A stretch of DNA of 64,000 bases. It comes from CAZQRP01 sp964596125 (GTDB lineage: Bacteria; Chloroflexota; Dehalococcoidia; GIF9; UBA5629). The first letter of the stretch is position 1. Each line of letters opens with the position of its first letter. The notes beneath the pieces were generated by a model, which was given only the letters and a program-made list of their open reading frames with translations, was not told the origin of the DNA and did not search any database. Below are positions 34,558 through 43,882 of the stretch, in pieces. Location: NCBI GenBank assembly GCA_964596125.1, contig CAZQRP010000004.1, positions 1-64,000 of the forward strand. The letters run 5' to 3'. Both the position numbers and the translations under genes were made by a program.

Positions 34558-35448
34558 ATGAGTGGTCAAATTATAGCAATACTAGCTGCCTTTGTTTTTT
34601 CGACAGGTTCGATAGTTACCAGAAGGTCAGTTATAAAGATTTCCGATGCCACGCTGGGTATTTTTATCAGCGTGCCAATATCATTACCGCTCTTCTTTGT
34701 AACACTCGTTGCAACCGGTCAGGTGAAAAGTATTGTTGCTTTTTCCTGGCAAAGCTACCTCTGGTTGTCAGCAGCGGGTATTATCCATTACGGGCTCAGC
34801 CGTTCTCTCTATTATCACAGCGTGCAACTGGTCGGTGCAAATGTAACAGACGTTCTCACCCGCGTCAGTCCGCTCATTTCGGTTACCCTTGGCGTATGTG
34901 CACTCGGCGAACAATTTAGCTGGGAACTGCTGGGCGGAGCTCTCTTAATAGTATTTGGAATTGTGGCTATCGGGATCAGTCCGAGTATCTTTCAGAGCGG
35001 TCCCGGCATGTTTTCATCTTTGAATAGAAAGGCAGTAGTATTCGGAGTCAGTAGTGGTGTGCTATGGGGTATAACTGCAATCCTGATAAAAGTCGGACTT
35101 AGTGACTCAGGCTCACCGCTCGGAGGCGTCTTTATCTCTTTTTGCGCTGCTACTATCGCTATTGGCATGTCTTTATGGAACCATTCCAGAAGAGTTGCCT
35201 TATTCAGCATGAGCAAGGGTGCTATCATTTTATTTTGTTTTCTCGGTGTAATTTCAAGCTTCGCCCACTTACTACGCTTCATTTCCCTCGGTACAGCACC
35301 GGCAAGCGTGGTAGCTCCTCTTCTCTCCATTTCTCCTGTTCTCACTGTTTTCCTGTCGCTTCTGCTGAACCGCAAACTGGAGCTTTTTAATAAAGCGGTG
35401 ATTATAGGGGCAATTGCGGTAGTTGCCGGCACGATAATACTGGTCTAA
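34558..35448 (+). CDS. EamA/DMT-superfamily transporter (second copy)
   Basis: A 296-residue protein with about ten hydrophobic segments in two EamA repeats; the first repeat begins with IIAILAAFVFSTGSIVTRR, the second near SSGVLWGITAILIKVGL. Same family as 12711-13595 but clearly different in sequence. It follows the flavoprotein/ferredoxin pair after 390 bp on the same strand. The transported compound is unknown. Confidence 0.88.
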   Translation: MSGQIIAILAAFVFSTGSIVTRRSVIKISDATLGIFISVPISLPLFFVTLVATGQVKSIVAFSWQSYLWLSAAGIIHYGLSRSLYYHSVQLVGANVTDVLTRVSPLISVTLGVCALGEQFSWELLGGALLIVFGIVAIGISPSIFQSGPGMFSSLNRKAVVFGVSSGVLWGITAILIKVGLSDSGSPLGGVFISFCAATIAIGMSLWNHSRRVALFSMSKGAIILFCFLGVISSFAHLLRFISLGTAPASVVAPLLSISPVLTVFLSLLLNRKLELFNKAVIIGAIAVVAGTIILV

Positions 35449-35555
35449 GTGTGGAGAAGTAGTTCTTGGGTAAGCACCAGACTGCAAAACAGGGCAAAGG
35501 CTTGATACCACACTTCAGTCATCAACTGCTGCAATATCAAAACGATTGTCCGCAT
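35445..35555 (-). CDS. 36-aa hydrophobic ORF with strong ribosome binding site
   Basis: ATG at 35555 (minus) is preceded by aaaggaggtcaccac, one of the strongest ribosome binding sites in the window. It opens MRTIVLILQQLMTEVWYQAF, a hydrophobic peptide that ends LLLHT, overlapping the last 4 bp of the convergent EamA gene. It could be a small membrane peptide or toxin-like ORF; nothing is known. Confidence 0.35.
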   Translation of the reverse strand: MRTIVLILQQLMTEVWYQAFALFCSLVLTQELLLHT

Positions 35556-35692
35556 GTGGTGACCTCCTTTTTCTGATAGTCTGTACTTTGGAAAGGTCCA
35601 AACTTGAAGAAAATCAGAGATGTTCCAGAGCCACTTCAAACAGCAAATACACCTGAAGGGCAAGTCCAGAAGCACAAAGGTGTAAGCTGACA

Positions 35693-36298
35693 TTACACAA
35701 CCATGATTATTCCACCCAGGACATGGACTACAATTGGCCACCATAATGTATTCGTCTTTTTCGTTAAATAGCTTAAATACAGTCCCATCATACCCGACCC
35801 GATAATTAGACCCAGCACATTGCCGTGTAAAATCGATCCTGGTACGTAATGCCAGATTGCAAACCAGATACTGGGCCATATCATTCTAAATATGATATTG
35901 TTGGGAAAAAGTTTCACATACACGCCTCGCCACAGTACTTCTTCAAAGAATCCATTGCCGAATGTTGTTGATAGTAAAAGCAGCAATATCCACACACTCT
36001 CTTTATCATATTCCATTCCCGGCATGAATCTGGCAATTATTGCGAGCACCAGTGGAATAGATACCAGTATGAGCACTTTTTTATCCGGTTTTTGAGGTCG
36101 GACCAACTTCAGGATAGTTTCTTTACCAATAATCCAAAGCGGAAAGGCTGCACCCCAGATCAGCCAGTAGATGATTAATCCAAGGTACCACGCTATCCTG
36201 TCAACAACAAGTGCCCCTGCTAAAACATGAAAAATCGGATACATAAAAGATATCAATATCGGTGGTATTATGATGGCAATTATGTGTTTCTTATTCAT
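35693..36298 (-). CDS. CPBP-family intramembrane metalloprotease
   Basis: A 201-residue membrane protein with six or so hydrophobic segments. It carries the family motif EEVLWRG (about 119-125, E-E-x-x-x-R-G) and the later His residues in FAIWHYVPG and GSILHG, matching the CPBP (Abi/CAAX protease) active site. Such enzymes cleave or process peptides in the membrane and in some bacteria protect against bacteriocins. It stands alone on the minus strand. Confidence 0.88.
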   Translation of the reverse strand: MNKKHIIAIIIPPILISFMYPIFHVLAGALVVDRIAWYLGLIIYWLIWGAAFPLWIIGKETILKLVRPQKPDKKVLILVSIPLVLAIIARFMPGMEYDKESVWILLLLLSTTFGNGFFEEVLWRGVYVKLFPNNIIFRMIWPSIWFAIWHYVPGSILHGNVLGLIIGSGMMGLYLSYLTKKTNTLWWPIVVHVLGGIIMVV

Positions 36299-36870
36299 CG
36301 GGCAGTCCCAGTCGCATCATCGCAAACATAGTAGCCCTGGATATAAGAAATTGTCAATCTGAGCCCGATATTCGATACCTCCGGACAGCAGCAAACAGGA
36401 AATGACCTCTAATACAGTACCCACTATGCTTGCTTTTGAAAAAGTAACACCGGAGCAGGAATGGCCCCAGAGAGATGTAACTACCCTTCTCAATACATCT
36501 TCACGGATCCGACCCTGCATTATTTCTCAGTTCACTTCACATCCTATAGCCTGCTATAATCATCACCTGTAAGTTTTTTTTACTCTTTCGAAGGTCAGAG
36601 AGAATCTTGACACGTAATCGGGTATAACCTATCCTACGAAGAAATAAGAGAGATAAATGCAGGCATATCGCTTCACATGCCGGTCTGTGAAGGATAGGAG
36701 GTATACAAATATCATGACGATGAATAATAGTAGGTCAGCAACGCGATATCTGTCCCATATAGAGCATAAAATACTCAAGTCCGAATACAGGCAATAAGCT
36801 CACCGGTACCCGGCGTGGTCAATACCAGTCGGGCATCCATGCCGGGAGCTTTGTATGGAAAGAGAAAAAA
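36299..36870. other. Intergenic stretch without a clear gene
   Basis: About 570 bp. A 67-codon minus-strand frame at 36317-36520 has no ribosome binding site or recognisable motif and is not called. No RNA gene or strong promoter is visible. Confidence 0.4.
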
Positions 36871-38895
36871 ATGAAGCAAAAACCTGAGGCTATACCAGGA
36901 AAGAAAAGAATTAGCGTACCTTTGATATGGCAGGAAGACCGACCTTTATGGATCGACATAGGTCTTGTGGCGCTGACAGTCCTGTTCGGTATGCAGATAG
37001 TAAGGGTGCTGGTACCTGGCTTATTCTGGGTGCTGGGTAGCCGGATGGGCTGGGGTGCAATGCAGCTCGGGATAGTCGGATTCCTCGTGTTCCTTACTGC
37101 CTTCCTCGCTGGTCCTCTCGGTCGACTGCTGGGTCGCCACAATCTGGTAATCGCTACTGCAAGCGGACTGGGACTAGTCAGGCTGGCAATGCAGTTGTGG
37201 TGGGGTGAGCCTCTATTCAATATATGCCTGGCAATGGTGGGAACGTCATTGTTCATCATTTTTTTACCAGCATATCTCGAGAGCGCAAGGCTCCGCCAAG
37301 ACTCCGCTGTCAGCCACCTCGCCCTCGGACTGTTAGCAGGGCTGACACTGGACACCGCTCTCAACGGCACCTTCGGTACCTATGATATACACTGGCAAGT
37401 CCATTTGCTTCCGGTACTGGTAACCCTGCTGCTGGTAATAGTCCAATGGCTGTTACTGGTAGTGCTAGCCTTCGGATCTAAAGCAGGTGAACGTGTGTCA
37501 CTCAGGACGATAACTTATGGCATTTCCATGTCAAGGTCATTGACCTGGCTGGCTATTGGCCCCTTCCTTTTCCTTCAGTTGGTGGTTTTCCAGAACATAC
37601 CCCGCGTGGCGACTCTTACAAACTGGCCGCTTCCCATAGCTTTCGGGTGGACATTGCTGGCACAGTTGGCGGGCTTAGCCGGCGCGACATTGCTCGTCAT
37701 CAGGCTGCGGCGCATCTCATGGCTCTGGGCCCTGGTCTCCGGTATCGGCCTTATTGTTGTCCTGGCATTGCCCGGTCAGCAAGCGACAGCACCGACAGCC
37801 GCACTATTGCTAATCGGACAGGTACTATTGTCACTGCTGATAACACTGGTGTTGATCACTATCGCAGTCAGTGTTCAAAAGACCGACTATTCCGGCATAG
37901 CCGTGGCTAACGGTGCGGGCGTGCTCCTGTTTCTGATGTCCATCTTCGCCTACTATGCCATCTACGATCTCAGTCTTCCCTATACAAATACCATCCTGGA
38001 ACCAATAGCCGCATTCATCATAGCAGTCTGTGTCCTACGTTCATCATTTGCCCTGCCTCAGAAGGTGAGCGCCGGCAGCCGGGCATGGGCAGTGCTGCTG
38101 TTGTCCCTCCTCCTCTTATTAGTGCCATTAGTCCAGGGAATTACCTGGAGGGCACCGGCAGCAGTCCCCGGTGAAGGCTTCCCAACCCGGATAATGACAT
38201 ATAATCTGCACAACGGATTTAACACGAACGGCTATCTGGATATGGAGGCTATAGCTCAGGTCATCGATAATAGTGCCCCCGATATCGTAGCACTGCAGGA
38301 AGTATCCAGAGGCTGGCTAGTCAATGGCCGGCTCGACATGTTGACCTGGCTACCCCGGCGATTGAATATGCCCGGCGTTTTTGGCCCGACGACAGGTCCT
38401 TACTGGGGGAATGCCATCCTGAGCCGTTACCAGATCGTAGACTACACCCTGCATGAGCTGCCGCCGCGCGACCTACCTTTATTGCGCGGCTTCACTGCAG
38501 CACGAATAGACGTGGGCAACAACACTCGACTCCAGGTAATCGCTACCCATTTCCATGCTCATGCCGTTGGCGAGCAAGTCGAGGGGGATACAGATATCCG
38601 CCAGCTTCAGTCCAAGACCGTCCTTGACTTCTGGGGCGGTGCCGGACTCACGATAGTACTCGGAGACCTCAACGGAGAACCGAATGATCAGGAGATAGGG
38701 CTGTTGCGCCAGGCTGGCCTTGTGGATGCCGCAGCAATGAGTAACGGTTCTCCGGCATACACTCATCCCTCGGACAGTCCCGAGAAACGAATTGATTATA
38801 TCTGGGTATCGCCTGACCTTAAGGTTAGCGATGTTCACGTACCCGTAAGTTGCGCTTCCGACCATCTGCCTGTCGTTGCCCTGATCGACAGGTGA
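36871..38895 (+). CDS. Membrane-anchored endonuclease/exonuclease/phosphatase-family protein
   Basis: A 674-residue protein. Residues about 30-430 form a multi-span membrane domain (at least ten hydrophobic segments). The C-terminal 240 residues are an EEP (DNase I-like) domain with RIMTYNLHNGF (start strand), IVALQEVS (metal Glu), a His in THFHAHAV, LGDLNGEPND (catalytic D-x-N) and SDHLPV (catalytic Asp-His) at the end. The domain order places the hydrolase on one side of the membrane, acting on a phosphodiester or phospholipid head group. The G+C is visibly higher than in the left half of the window. Confidence 0.87.
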   Translation: MKQKPEAIPGKKRISVPLIWQEDRPLWIDIGLVALTVLFGMQIVRVLVPGLFWVLGSRMGWGAMQLGIVGFLVFLTAFLAGPLGRLLGRHNLVIATASGLGLVRLAMQLWWGEPLFNICLAMVGTSLFIIFLPAYLESARLRQDSAVSHLALGLLAGLTLDTALNGTFGTYDIHWQVHLLPVLVTLLLVIVQWLLLVVLAFGSKAGERVSLRTITYGISMSRSLTWLAIGPFLFLQLVVFQNIPRVATLTNWPLPIAFGWTLLAQLAGLAGATLLVIRLRRISWLWALVSGIGLIVVLALPGQQATAPTAALLLIGQVLLSLLITLVLITIAVSVQKTDYSGIAVANGAGVLLFLMSIFAYYAIYDLSLPYTNTILEPIAAFIIAVCVLRSSFALPQKVSAGSRAWAVLLLSLLLLLVPLVQGITWRAPAAVPGEGFPTRIMTYNLHNGFNTNGYLDMEAIAQVIDNSAPDIVALQEVSRGWLVNGRLDMLTWLPRRLNMPGVFGPTTGPYWGNAILSRYQIVDYTLHELPPRDLPLLRGFTAARIDVGNNTRLQVIATHFHAHAVGEQVEGDTDIRQLQSKTVLDFWGGAGLTIVLGDLNGEPNDQEIGLLRQAGLVDAAAMSNGSPAYTHPSDSPEKRIDYIWVSPDLKVSDVHVPVSCASDHLPVVALIDR

Positions 38896-39019
38896 ATGTC
38901 AAACCCGGCAACAGAGAAAACACAGGCGATACAGCCAGGAGATCTGGAAGCTGGAAAACTGGAAATACCGGGACGCAGGTTAGTCCATAATAGGTCTCTT
39001 GGAGGTTTACCTATCCCTG

Positions 39020-39358
39020 CTACATCAGCTCCACATCTACTTCATTTCCGAAAGCATCGAAAAGGTCCTTCTGCAGGTTATTGAAATCAGACAGGTCCTC
39101 CATTTCAATGACCAGCTCTCTGTCATCCAGGACCTTTAACCTGCCGAATTTGCTGACAATATCGATTACCCGCGTCGGGTCTACTGTTATCCAGCCTTTC
39201 ATCCGGCGCACTAATTCGTCACCTTTAAAAGCTCTCTCGATTGTAAGGTCGACTCGTCTCTGCTTGGCTTCCCAACCGATAAAAGCCGGTTGTACAATGA
39301 CAGGGCTAATAGGGTCATGGACCGCAGCACATCGAAACCATATCTTCGCTCGAATCAT
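39020..39358 (-). CDS. Hypothetical protein
   Basis: A 112-residue protein of alternating strands and helices (WEAKQRRVDLTIERAFKGDE, then KVLDDRELVIEMEDLSDFNN). Not recognised. It lacks Cys motifs, membrane spans and close same-strand neighbours. The reading frame is well formed, and a tatgtgaggag-type site (rc of 39367-39377) precedes the start. Confidence 0.55.
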   Translation of the reverse strand: MIRAKIWFRCAAVHDPISPVIVQPAFIGWEAKQRRVDLTIERAFKGDELVRRMKGWITVDPTRVIDIVSKFGRLKVLDDRELVIEMEDLSDFNNLQKDLFDAFGNEVDVELM

Positions 39359-39486
39359 CTGCGATAACTCCTCACATATTCCGGGAGACTATACCTGTGA
39401 GTGATTTCTCTATAGAATAATAGAACACCCTTTGTACTATAATGTATTTTTCAAACGAGAGCAAACTGAGGAAGGGGAGCTACATA

Positions 39487-40137
39487 ATGGATGTCTTTGA
39501 AACAATTAAAGAAAGAAGGAGTACAAGAGCTTTTAAGCCTGGCACAATACCGAAAGAGACGATCAGAGGAATTCTAAGCCTAACGGTTAACGCTCCTTCA
39601 GCAAACAATCTCCAGCCCTGGGAGTTTGTTGTGGTGATGGATAAAGAGAAGGATAGACTGGGCCGCACATTGATTAAGGCCTTTAAGGAGAAACAGATAT
39701 CATGTGGCTCCGGTGCGGTAAAACCTCTTCCTGAAGCCATACGGCAAAGAGGGATTCAGACCCTTGAGTCTATGAAACCGTATTTTGAGCAGACCGGAGT
39801 CCCGGTCGACACCTATATCAATGAAGGAAGCTGCAATTTCTATGGAGCACCGGTCGCCATTATTATCTGTCTTGACGATTGCTTTTCAGCCAGACAGATG
39901 GTCGACGTCGGTACAGCCGTAGGCTATCTGGTACTTGCGGCTCATGCTTCCGGACTGTCGACCTGTCCTATCGGCTTACTTGCCGACTATAGTTATGAAA
40001 TCAAAGAACTCCTGAATATTCCGGAAAATAAAAAGGTAGTTATCGGTATTGCTCTGGGTTACCCCGACCTGGAAAGTCCGGTAAGCCAGTTCAAGTCCTC
40101 AAGGGATGATGTGAGCAAACTGGTGAGGTGGATATAG
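39487..40137 (+). CDS. Nitroreductase-family protein
   Basis: 216 residues from ATG 39487, chosen for its ribosome binding site (ggggag). The FMN-binding motif ERRSTRAFKPG (about 8-18) and NAPSANNLQPWEFVVV (about 36-51) are typical of the family; the C-terminal GIALGYPD also fits. A Cys at NEGSCNFYGAP is notable. Nitroreductases reduce nitro groups or quinones, or dehalogenate (iodotyrosine-type), with FMN. It is cytoplasmic; the substrate is not predictable. Confidence 0.9.
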   Translation: MDVFETIKERRSTRAFKPGTIPKETIRGILSLTVNAPSANNLQPWEFVVVMDKEKDRLGRTLIKAFKEKQISCGSGAVKPLPEAIRQRGIQTLESMKPYFEQTGVPVDTYINEGSCNFYGAPVAIIICLDDCFSARQMVDVGTAVGYLVLAAHASGLSTCPIGLLADYSYEIKELLNIPENKKVVIGIALGYPDLESPVSQFKSSRDDVSKLVRWI

Positions 40138-40179
40138 GTGGACTCCAGATACTTACTCTACGTATACAAACGGGTAATC

Positions 40180-40641
40180 CTACCCCTCCAGATTGGACTT
40201 GAGAACTTGATAGCCACTTGCCATCACTACGTTGTGGCTTTTCTCCATCACAGCCTTGATAAACGGCAGTTTGCCAAGGAGATTGAAAAAGGGATTCGTC
40301 ATTCCTACGTCCCAGTAAAAAGTGAGCGCCGTTCCATCGGCATGGCTCTTCAATAACAACTTTCCGTCACCCATTAGGGCGCCTGACGACGCAAGCTCCA
40401 TCAGGTCGGGCGGCTGGAACGCGACAACCTCCGTCGAGAAGCGTAAGAGGTAGGGCAACGAACCCTTCAGCTCATAGTCAACTATCGAACCGGCCTGTAA
40501 CAGAGGCTCAGGTCCCCGGATTTCAGTCTTCTTCATGCTCGGCCAGTATGTGGGATACGATTCCACGTCTATTATCTTCTCCCAGACCTTTTCGATCGGG
40601 GCATGGAATGTCCAGTTCGTGACAAAATGATACATCTCCAT
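40180..40641 (-). CDS. SRPBCC-family (polyketide cyclase/dehydrase-like) protein
   Basis: A 153-residue START/SRPBCC fold protein: NWTFHAPIEKVWEKIIDVES (first strand/helix, about 8-27), WPSMKKTEI, a curved beta sheet, and a C-terminal helix (FIKAVMEKSHNVVMASGYQ). The family binds hydrophobic ligands in a deep cavity. The gene is convergent with the nitroreductase, so they are not an operon. Confidence 0.8.
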   Translation of the reverse strand: MEMYHFVTNWTFHAPIEKVWEKIIDVESYPTYWPSMKKTEIRGPEPLLQAGSIVDYELKGSLPYLLRFSTEVVAFQPPDLMELASSGALMGDGKLLLKSHADGTALTFYWDVGMTNPFFNLLGKLPFIKAVMEKSHNVVMASGYQVLKSNLEG

Positions 40642-40936
40642 ATCCTGTCTCCGCCTCTATGTCCTCATTCTAACACAAAGGTTACATGGCTTATGAACCA
40701 ATGTCCTGATATAGACATATCGGCAAACTTGTTTATCATTTGCTTACGGACTGGTTAGCCTGAGAAGAATGTAACTGATAAGTGATTTTTATGGTCGCGG
40801 TCAATACGTGTAGCGGTCCTGCTTCACCAGTTGTTAGAAGAGGGAAGGTTGGATTCCCCATCCAACTTTAATGTCTCCTTTCCCGTGTCAACCATCTTTT
40901 GTGTTGATGAATTTCCAGTCCTGAGCTATCATTGTC
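40642..40936. other. Divergent intergenic region with small hairpin
   Basis: About 295 bp. A hairpin gttgga-t-tcccca-tccaac (about 40847-40868) followed by ttta could act as an attenuator before the MFS gene. No ORF is seen. Confidence 0.35.
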
Positions 40937-42388
40937 ATGGGTTCTTCCTTAACAACCCAGAGCCAGTCAACAATGAACAGCAGACCTCTGGACGGGCAGT
41001 ATTCCAATCGCTATTTCATCCTGGCTGCGATTATGCTCGGAAGCATTATGGGGCCAATCGATGCCAGCATAGTGAATGTTACCCTTCCCACTATCGCGGA
41101 ATATTTCGGAGTAGAGCTTTCCACGGCACAATGGGTCCCGATGCTATATCTTCTGGTCATCAGCAGTCTGCTGCTATTTTACGGCCGCCTGGGCGACATC
41201 CTGGGATATAAGAAAGTATACCTGATGGGTCTTGCCGGTTTCATCATCGCTTCTGCTTTATGCGGTGTTGCCTATTTTCTCCCCACAATCCACTGGCTCA
41301 TCGCCTTCCGGGCCGTTCAAGGACTTGCCGCCGGAATGATGATGGCCATGCCCTATGCAATTATAACTGTCTCCTTTCCTGCAACGGAGCGGGGCAAAGG
41401 CCTGGGTATTAACGCCATCAGTATATCGGCCGGTCTAGCGATCGGCCCCTCTCTGGGTGGCTTCATCACCTACTCATTAGGCTGGCCTTTCGTTTTCCTG
41501 ATCAACGTTCCCATCGGCATTGTCGGTTTCTTCTGGGCCCGTACCATCCTTCCTGAATTGAAAGGACAGCCTGGTAAGATGGATACAGGTGGGGCAGTGA
41601 CCTCCTTTGTCTCACTATTATCGTTCCTTCTCTTTATTAACTATTCGCAGGGTTCAGGTCTGAGCCTTGCCACCAGCATTATGCTGGTAGTAGCGGTTCT
41701 GGCTGCCATTAGTTTCCTCTGGATAGAGAGAAGGGCTGATCCGCCGATATTAAATCCGGGCATTTTCCGCAATCTGACTTTTTCCTTTGCCAACATCAGT
41801 GCCCTGTTGAATTTTATGTCCCAATATGTGCTTGTATTCCTTACTCCTTTCTACCTGCAAAGACTGCTGCACTACCCACCGAATAATGTTGGCCTGACCA
41901 TGACTGCTTTCCCGCTGGCAGTTATGGTGATTGCGCCCTTCAGTGGTTCTCTCTCTGACCGTATAGGCACACGTCCGCTGGCATGTCTTGGTGCTGCCAT
42001 GTGTGCCCTGGCTCTACTGTCTATGAGCCAGTTGTCACATTCCGCTACTTCCCTGGACGTCATGTGGAGACTGGCTGTATTCGGTCTGGGCACAGGGATT
42101 TTTCAATCCCCAAACACTAGTGCTGTAATGGGTAGTTCACCCAGAGACCAACTCGGTATTGCTTCAGGAATACTGGCGACAGTTCGGAACATGGGTATGG
42201 TCTTCGGTATTGCCACAGGAGGGGCCGTGCTCTATACTCTGGTCTCACCCGCCATTCTCCAGCAGCCGTTGCTCGCAACTCAGGAGGCGGCTGCGTTCCT
42301 CTTCGGATTACGCTATGCCTATATGACGGGAGCAGTCTTGACCGGGATAGCTGCCGTCACTTCTCTGGTAAGAGCCAGGTACGCGTAG
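40937..42388 (+). CDS. MFS drug:H+ antiporter, DHA2 family
   Basis: A 483-residue transporter of 14 predicted helices. Helix 1 carries MGPIDASIVNVTLPTIAEYF, the hallmark D-x-x-I-V-N-V-A-L-P motif of the EmrB/QacA group, followed by WVPMLYLLVISSLLLFYGRLGD (motif A, G-R-L-G-D) and an AIGPSLGGFI-type motif C. It pumps hydrophobic compounds out of the cell using the proton gradient. A second ATG (40973) would shorten the N-terminus by 12 residues; neither has a strong ribosome binding site. No regulator is adjacent. Confidence 0.92.
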   Translation: MGSSLTTQSQSTMNSRPLDGQYSNRYFILAAIMLGSIMGPIDASIVNVTLPTIAEYFGVELSTAQWVPMLYLLVISSLLLFYGRLGDILGYKKVYLMGLAGFIIASALCGVAYFLPTIHWLIAFRAVQGLAAGMMMAMPYAIITVSFPATERGKGLGINAISISAGLAIGPSLGGFITYSLGWPFVFLINVPIGIVGFFWARTILPELKGQPGKMDTGGAVTSFVSLLSFLLFINYSQGSGLSLATSIMLVVAVLAAISFLWIERRADPPILNPGIFRNLTFSFANISALLNFMSQYVLVFLTPFYLQRLLHYPPNNVGLTMTAFPLAVMVIAPFSGSLSDRIGTRPLACLGAAMCALALLSMSQLSHSATSLDVMWRLAVFGLGTGIFQSPNTSAVMGSSPRDQLGIASGILATVRNMGMVFGIATGGAVLYTLVSPAILQQPLLATQEAAAFLFGLRYAYMTGAVLTGIAAVTSLVRARYA

Positions 42389-42461
42389 AAAGTACCAGTC
42401 CAATCCTGAAAACGTTGCAGTGTCAAGCCGGTCGAGCTGGATGCGGAATAGTTCGTTCGAT

Positions 42462-42782
42462 TCATGATACCCCAGACTCTGGGGCTGCTTTGTGTTCCAG
42501 GAATACGCGGTCGCTGACTTTTTCCCAGTATCCCTCATATAGTATAAGCTCGGGATACTGTTCCAGTGAAGTAAAACCTTTGACCCGTAGTTTTTCCTCA
42601 CTAACGCGGGGATCATAGATGCGGACAAAGGTCACAAGCTTACCATCCCAAAAGCCCACCTGCTCCACAGACCGGAGGCCGGTTAAACTCTCTGAGGGCA
42701 CCTTGAGCGTATTGACCAGATACAGATAAACCCAGGAGGGTATTTCTTTAGGCCCCTGCCCGCCAAGCCAGAATACGTCCAT
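42462..42782 (-). CDS. Hypothetical protein
   Basis: A 106-residue protein (MDVFWLGGQGPKEIPSWVYL...) with alpha/beta character. No domain recognised. It is convergent with the MFS gene and divergent from the MoxR operon. Confidence 0.5.
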   Translation of the reverse strand: MDVFWLGGQGPKEIPSWVYLYLVNTLKVPSESLTGLRSVEQVGFWDGKLVTFVRIYDPRVSEEKLRVKGFTSLEQYPELILYEGYWEKVSDRVFLEHKAAPESGVS

Positions 42783-42934
42783 ATCTTCTCTACCGGATGC
42801 TATGTTTCTGTCCGTTATTATAATAGAACTATTTATATTATAATAAACTGAGCGTTGGCTCTGAAAGTTTCTTTATATCTGCATACCAGGGCTGACAATG
42901 AAGATACTGTAGCCGTTTGAAATGGAGGATTACC

Positions 42935-43882
42935 ATGGTCCCTGACTTTGTGAAACGCATCCTTGAAAATATGAAGTGTGTCATAGTAGCTAAGCCGGAG
43001 GTACTTGAGTTGGCCCTGGTGGCTGTGCTTTGCGAGGGACATATCCTGATTGAGGATGTGCCCGGCATCGGTAAGACTACGTTGGCTAAGACACTGGCTC
43101 GCTCCCTCGGGTGCAGCTTCCGACGCATTCAGTGTACTCCCGACCTCCTGCCTTCGGATATTACGGGCATACACTTTTTTAACCAGAAGACATGCGAGTT
43201 TGAGTTCCGCCCCGGTCCGGTAATGGCCAATATTGTCCTGGTGGACGAAATCAACCGGGCCACACCCCGCACCCAGTCCAGCCTGCTGGAGTGTATGGAA
43301 GAAAAGCAGGTAACGGTGGATGGGATTACCATGCCCCTCGCCCAACCATTTATCGTCATCGCCACCCAGAACCCGGTAGAACTACAGGGTACCTTTCCTC
43401 TTCCGGAAGCCCAGCTAGACCGCTTCTTGCTGAAACTGGCGCTGGGCTATCCCGATCAAGGAGATGAAGATATTATGCTCCTCCGCTTTGAGCGGTCCAA
43501 TCCTCTGGAGCAACTTCCGGAGGTGACGTCGGCGACCGAAATAATGAGCATCAGGAAGCAGGCCCAGGAGATATACGTGGAGCCCTCAGTACGGCACTAC
43601 ATCCTGGAAGTTATCGGGAAGACTCGCACGGATCCCTCTATAGCACTGGGAGGTAGCCCCAGGGCCAGCCTGGCCCTCTACCGGTCCTGCCAGGCCCTGG
43701 CTCTCCTTCAGGGACGGGACTTCGTACTACCGGATGACGTTAAGCGACTAACCATGCCGGTACTCGGACACCGCCTTATCCTGAGCACTGAAGCTTATCT
43801 CCATAACACAAGCAAGGAGAAATTGATTGCAGACATCCTTTCCTCCGTCCCCGTCCCGGCAGAAGAGTGGAGCGCCACATAA
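42935..43882 (+). CDS. MoxR-family AAA+ ATPase
   Basis: 315 residues from ATG 42935, which has ggagg at the right distance (an in-frame TTG at 42917 is less likely). Walker A is EDVPGIGKTTLAKTLA, Walker B VLVDEINRATPR, sensor ATQNPVELQGTFPLPEAQLD (diagnostic for MoxR) and arginine finger region ASLALYRS. MoxR ATPases act as chaperones that mature other proteins, usually with a DUF58 partner. The next two genes complete the standard MoxR-DUF58-DUF4129 operon. Confidence 0.93.
   Translation: MVPDFVKRILENMKCVIVAKPEVLELALVAVLCEGHILIEDVPGIGKTTLAKTLARSLGCSFRRIQCTPDLLPSDITGIHFFNQKTCEFEFRPGPVMANIVLVDEINRATPRTQSSLLECMEEKQVTVDGITMPLAQPFIVIATQNPVELQGTFPLPEAQLDRFLLKLALGYPDQGDEDIMLLRFERSNPLEQLPEVTSATEIMSIRKQAQEIYVEPSVRHYILEVIGKTRTDPSIALGGSPRASLALYRSCQALALLQGRDFVLPDDVKRLTMPVLGHRLILSTEAYLHNTSKEKLIADILSSVPVPAEEWSAT

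Noticed and set aside
35445..35879. A 144-codon minus-strand ORF
   Set aside because: Most of it overlaps the CPBP protease gene in another frame; only its last 36 codons have a ribosome binding site, so only that part is listed.
36317..36520. 67-codon minus-strand ORF
   Set aside because: No ribosome binding site, no motif, and it lies in an otherwise empty gap.
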